Positions 60,881 to 64,000 of a DNA stretch of 64,000 nucleotides are shown here, piece by piece; within the stretch, counting starts at the first letter, position 1, and every line of letters starts with the position of its first letter. Location: positions 186,001 to 250,000 of the forward strand of contig CAIXFN010000014.1 of the NCBI GenBank assembly GCA_903918755.1. The letters run 5' to 3'. A model generated the notes under the pieces. The model ran no database searches. It worked only from the letters and a program-made list of their open reading frames with translations, and was not told where the DNA came from. A program made the position numbers and the translations under genes. This DNA is from an uncultured Pedosphaera sp. Lineage in GTDB: Bacteria > Verrucomicrobiota > Verrucomicrobiia > Limisphaerales > Pedosphaeraceae.

Positions 60881-62185
60881 ATGCGTATTCACTCCTCGTG
60901 CTGGCTCGCCAGCCTGCTGTTCGCGATCTCCGCCTCGGCGCAGACGCCGACCGCCAATTCCGCCGATCCGTATCTCCAGAAGTTTCCAGCGATGATGTCT
61001 CCCGCGCCGCTCCGGGGTCTGTTGCAAAAAGGCGATCGGTTGGCCATTTGCGGGGACTCGATCACCGAGCAGAAGATGTACTCGCGGATCATGGAGACGT
61101 ATCTGACCGTCTGCGTGCCGGAAATGGACATCACGGTGCGGCAATACGGCTGGAGCGGCGAGAAGGCGGCGGGTTTTCTGGGACGGATGACCAATGATTG
61201 CCTCCGGTTCAAACCTACAGTGGCCACCACCTGTTACGGGATGAACGATCACGAATATCGGGCTTACGAGCCACGGATCGGGGAGTTGTACCGCGAAAAA
61301 ATGTCCGGAGTGGTGGAGTCGTTCAAGGCCAACGGAGTGCGGGTCCTGCTGGGCACGGCGGGAACGGTGGGCAAAAAGCCGAGTTGGGTGGGAGACCCGA
61401 ACGCCTCAATCGGGGACATGAACCTTAATCTTGCCAACCTGCGTAACATTGACATCGAAATCGCCGGAAAAGCAGGGGTGGGATTTGCGGACGTGTTCTG
61501 GCCGATGCTGACGATCGGGCATTCCATGGCGGTGAAATCGGACGGCGCGTTTGCCTTGTCCGGCAAAGACGGCGTGCATCCCGGCTGGGCGGGACAGGTG
61601 GTGATGGCGTATGCTTTTTTGCATGGCTTTGGCTTGGATGGGGCCATCGGCACTTTCACGATGGATTTGGTTTCCGGCACCGCGTCGGTCACGCCCGGGC
61701 ATGAGGTGATCAGTTCCAGCAAAGGAGAGGTGGAAATCAAGAGTTCCCGTTATCCCTTTTGCCCCGGCGAGGGGGATCCGGCCAAAGATGACAATATCCG
61801 GGCGGGGACGTTGCTGGTGCCTTTTGCTGCTGAACTCAATCGCCTGACGCTGCTGGTGAAGCACGCCGATGCGCCCCTTTACACGGTGACCTGGGGAGAG
61901 CAGAAGAAAATCTTTAGCGGCGGACAGTTGCGCCGGGGAATCAATCTGGCGGAGGAATTCTTGACCAACCCCTTCTCGGACGCCTTTAAAAAGGTGGATG
62001 CGGCCGTCTTCGCCAAGCAGCAGTTTGAGACCCATCAAATCAAGGAGGTCTTTCATGGCGGGGAGGGCAAGGCGGACATGGAAGCGGCGGCTGCGAAGAC
62101 GGAGGCGGAGCGCGCGCCCCTCGCCGCGGCGATCAAAGCCGCCTTCGTGCCGGTGACGCATCACCTCAAAATTACCGCGGAATAG
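60881..62185 (+). CDS. Secreted SGNH/GDSL hydrolase
   Basis: 434 residues with a signal peptide (SSCWLASLLFAISASA, cut near AQTPTAN). The SGNH blocks are complete: Ser60 in AICGDSITEQ, Gly93 in GWSGEKAAG, Asn122 in CYGMNDHEY, and Asp230/His233 in SGKDGVHPGWAG. This fold covers acetyl-xylan and other carbohydrate esterases in Planctomycetes/Verrucomicrobia, besides lipases. A C-terminal domain (about 280-430) adds a beta-sandwich-like segment and a Lys/Ala-rich helix. The nearest genes give no hint of substrate. An in-frame gap of 68 bases precedes it, without a sure promoter. Confidence 0.9.
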   Translation: MRIHSSCWLASLLFAISASAQTPTANSADPYLQKFPAMMSPAPLRGLLQKGDRLAICGDSITEQKMYSRIMETYLTVCVPEMDITVRQYGWSGEKAAGFLGRMTNDCLRFKPTVATTCYGMNDHEYRAYEPRIGELYREKMSGVVESFKANGVRVLLGTAGTVGKKPSWVGDPNASIGDMNLNLANLRNIDIEIAGKAGVGFADVFWPMLTIGHSMAVKSDGAFALSGKDGVHPGWAGQVVMAYAFLHGFGLDGAIGTFTMDLVSGTASVTPGHEVISSSKGEVEIKSSRYPFCPGEGDPAKDDNIRAGTLLVPFAAELNRLTLLVKHADAPLYTVTWGEQKKIFSGGQLRRGINLAEEFLTNPFSDAFKKVDAAVFAKQQFETHQIKEVFHGGEGKADMEAAAAKTEAERAPLAAAIKAAFVPVTHHLKITAE

Positions 62186-62251
62186 TGGGACTCAGGGGCC
62201 GCCCGCCCGTCGGATTATCGGAAAACCGCCCCGACGGTGCCGAAATGCTTC

Positions 62252-62268
62252 TTGCAACTAAGTCTCAA
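62252..62268 (+). promoter_or_regulatory. Fur-box-like palindrome before the feo operon
   Basis: TTGCAACTAAGTCTCAA is an interrupted inverted repeat (TTG-nn-ACT-A-AGT-nn-CAA) 20 bases before the first feo start. Its place in front of ferrous-iron uptake genes and its symmetry fit a ferric-uptake-regulator operator; the exact motif of this lineage is unknown to me. Confidence 0.5.
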
Positions 62269-62288
62269 CTGGCCTAGTTTTCGTACGA

Positions 62289-62573
62289 GTGAACGTAGCG
62301 AAAAAAACGACCATCGTCCGGCAGGGAGCCTGCGGCCAGCCGGCCCTCTGCCGCCTGAGCCAGGTGCGGGCCGGAACGGTGGTTTGCATCAAGCAGCTTT
62401 CGGCCTCCCAGGCCATCATGGATCGCCTGCGCGAGATGGGGTTCTGTGAAGAGCAGAAAATCCGCCTGTTGAGCCGCGATGGTAATTTGATTTGCCAGGT
62501 TTGCGAAGCCCGGCTGGGGATTAGTGCCGAACTCGGGGAGTCCATTTTGGTGGAAGCCGTTGCCCACCACTGA
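62289..62573 (+). CDS. feoA: FeoA-family protein, first copy (GTG start)
   Basis: 94 residues from GTG 62289, slightly long for FeoA because of an N-terminal tail of about 20 residues. The SH3-like core is typical: LSQVRAGTVVCIKQL, the conserved RLREMGFCEEQKIRLL, and a C-terminal EARLGISAELGESILVE. FeoA proteins are small cytoplasmic partners of the FeoB iron(II) transporter. It is followed after 13 bases by a second feoA. Confidence 0.9.
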   Translation: MNVAKKTTIVRQGACGQPALCRLSQVRAGTVVCIKQLSASQAIMDRLREMGFCEEQKIRLLSRDGNLICQVCEARLGISAELGESILVEAVAHH

Positions 62574-62586
62574 TTTCCAACGCACC

Positions 62587-62829
62587 ATGCCTGGCACCAC
62601 CCAACCCCTGACCTCGCTCACTTTGGGCGCCGCCGCCACGGTCACGGAGATCAAGCTCCCGCCGGCCAGTCGGCCGCGATTGATGGAGATGGGGCTGCTG
62701 GTGGGCACAAAGGTGGAATTGGTGCGCTTCGCCCCGCTGGGTGATCCCGTGGAGATCAAAGTGCGCGGCTATAATCTGACCCTGCGGAAGCACGAAGCGG
62801 AACAAATATGGGTGCGCCCGGTGGAGTAG
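62587..62829 (+). CDS. feoA: FeoA-family protein, second copy
   Basis: 80 residues from ATG 62587, after the 13-base gap. The core has LTSLTLGAAATVTEIKLP, PRLMEMGLLVGTKVELV and DPVEIKVRGYNLTLRKHEAEQIWV, the usual C-terminal FeoA pattern. The frame is open upstream into the first feoA, but that start would sit inside its coding region. The stop lies 22 bases inside feoB, so feoB translation is probably coupled. Two feoA genes may act as separate subunits of one FeoB system. Confidence 0.9.
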   Translation: MPGTTQPLTSLTLGAAATVTEIKLPPASRPRLMEMGLLVGTKVELVRFAPLGDPVEIKVRGYNLTLRKHEAEQIWVRPVE

Positions 62830-64000
62830 TGGCCGAAGGCGGTCCGCAATCCGCCCCCACCGGTTCCGTGTACGTGGTCCTGACCGGCAATCCCAATTGC
62901 GGCAAGACGACGCTGTTCAATTCCCTCACGGGTCTTCGGGCGAAGGTGGGCAATTACGCCGGGGTGACGGTGGAGCGGAAGGAAGGCCGGCTGCTCAATG
63001 CCCCCGCCAGTGCCGGGATCAAAATCCTCGATCTTCCGGGCACCTACAGCCTCAGTCCCCAATCGCTCGACGAACAGATTTCCCGGGACGTGCTGCTGAA
63101 CCGCCTGCCCGAATTGCCCGCCCCCAAGCTGGTGGTCGTGGTGGTGGACGCCTCGAATCTCCAGCGCAATCTTTACTACGCCACGCAGGTCATCGAGTTG
63201 GGCTACCCCACCTTGGTGGCGTTGAATATGGTGGATGTGGCGGAAGCCAACGGCCATCACATTGATACCGAAGGCCTTGGTCTGGCCCTGGGGGTTCCGG
63301 TCCTGCCGCTCATCGCGAGTCGCGGGGAAGGGGTGGCGAGCCTGCGTGAGGTAATCATCACCGAGACGACCGCAGCGGAAGGCCGACCGGCGACGCCGCG
63401 CCAATTCTGCCGGTTACCCGCACAACTCACGCAGGAAGCCGCCATCCTGGCGGGCTTGCTCGCGGAGACTTTCCGGGAACGGCGGACCCAGGCGCAGGCC
63501 GAGGCGTTGTTGATCCTGAGTAATGAAAATGCCGTGGCCTCCAGCGGCGCCCATTATCCACCGTCCATTCAAGGCGCGGTGACCGCGGCCCGCGCCCGAT
63601 TGGATGCCGCCGGCATCGATTGGCGCACCGTGCCAATTGAATCCCGCTATACCAGCGTGATGGAGATCCAGGAGGCGGTGGCCACCACCACCGACCACCT
63701 GCGCGAGACTTTCAGCGACAAACTGGATCGCGTTTTGACCCACAAGGTCTGGGGCACCGTGATTTTCGTGGCCATCATGGGCCTGATGTTCCAGAGCATC
63801 TTCAGCTTCGCCCAACTGCCCATGGATGGGATCAAAGGCTTCGTGGGCTGGCTCGGAGAACACGTGGCTCACCTGCTGCCGCCCGGGGAGTTGAACAGCC
63901 TGCTCGTCCACGGCGTGGTGGCCGGGGTGGGGGCGGTGGTGCAGTTTCTCCCGCAAATCCTGCTGCTTTTCTTTTTCATCGGCCTTTTGGAGGACACCGG
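62808..64000 (+). CDS. feoB: FeoB ferrous iron transporter, C-terminus missing
   Basis: The window ends inside the gene; about 397 residues are visible and no stop occurs. A cytoplasmic G domain starts after a 20-residue tail: G1 GNPNCGKTTLFN, G3 DLPGTYSLS, G4 NMVD and G5-like ASRGEG. A helical guanine-dissociation-inhibitor region follows. Then the first membrane helix (VWGTVIFVAIMGLMFQSIF) and the Gly/Val-rich core VVAGVGAVVQFLPQILLLFFFIGLLEDTG appear, the last being the conserved FeoB Gate motif. It imports Fe(II) across the inner membrane. The start overlaps the second feoA by 22 bases. Confidence 0.96.
   Translation, partial: MGAPGGVVAEGGPQSAPTGSVYVVLTGNPNCGKTTLFNSLTGLRAKVGNYAGVTVERKEGRLLNAPASAGIKILDLPGTYSLSPQSLDEQISRDVLLNRLPELPAPKLVVVVVDASNLQRNLYYATQVIELGYPTLVALNMVDVAEANGHHIDTEGLGLALGVPVLPLIASRGEGVASLREVIITETTAAEGRPATPRQFCRLPAQLTQEAAILAGLLAETFRERRTQAQAEALLILSNENAVASSGAHYPPSIQGAVTAARARLDAAGIDWRTVPIESRYTSVMEIQEAVATTTDHLRETFSDKLDRVLTHKVWGTVIFVAIMGLMFQSIFSFAQLPMDGIKGFVGWLGEHVAHLLPPGELNSLLVHGVVAGVGAVVQFLPQILLLFFFIGLLEDT

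Noticed and set aside
1-64000. tRNA, rRNA, insertion sequences, prophage or integrase genes
   Set aside because: No cloverleaf, rRNA segment, transposase or integrase motif was noticed on either strand by eye.

Overview
The window looks like a chromosomal segment of a Verrucomicrobiota bacterium, probably a free-living relative of the Pedosphaera/Limisphaera type. This is inferred from a pilus locus with the gene order of Akkermansia Amuc_1101-1100-1099-1098, from DUF4159/MoxR/VWA gene clusters, and from giant secreted Calx-beta/DUF11 proteins with a common C-terminal module. No rRNA, tRNA, CRISPR array, insertion sequence or phage gene was recognised. Coding density is very high and many neighbouring genes overlap by 1-4 bases.

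Region 1 (1-17.5 kb, minus strand) is one tightly packed run of 11 genes. In order of transcription they are a secreted/exported TPR metallopeptidase, four tandem DUF4159 paralogues, a MoxR AAA+ ATPase, a DUF58 protein, a BatA-like VWA protein, a very large DUF4175-like coiled-coil membrane protein, a VWA/glutamine-amidotransferase-like membrane protein, and a caspase-like (C13) protein cut by the window edge. This is an expanded Bat/MoxR-type cell-envelope system and the best candidate here for an under-described system. A separate esterase-SMP-30 fusion gene (17.6-19.4 kb) follows.

Region 2 (19.5-23.9 kb, plus strand) is an exopolysaccharide/sorting locus: exosortase, EpsI-like protein, polyprenyl-phosphate sugar transferase and a UDP-glucuronate decarboxylase-like epimerase. 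Region 3 (24.0-30.5 kb) is the pilus locus: a PilM-PilN-like fusion, Amuc_1100-like and Amuc_1099-like single-span proteins, and a secretin with a long glycine tract. A long two-step hairpin follows the secretin.

Region 4 (30.6-55.2 kb) encodes five large secreted proteins, rich in Thr, Asn and Ser: a propeller-like repeat protein, an unknown protein with an Ig-like end, a beta-helix-like adhesin, a 3234-residue Calx-beta/delta-60 protein, and a 2391-residue M36 metallopeptidase with P-domains and DUF11 repeats. Four of the five end in a similar module of about 60 residues, and the last two share a larger composite module.

Region 5 (55.2-64 kb) is mixed: coaE (overlapping the M36 gene), glgB on the opposite strand, an FG-GAP/UnbV protein, a small unknown protein, an SGNH hydrolase, and a feoA-feoA-feoB operon with a Fur-box-like palindrome in front of it. 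feoB is cut by the window end.
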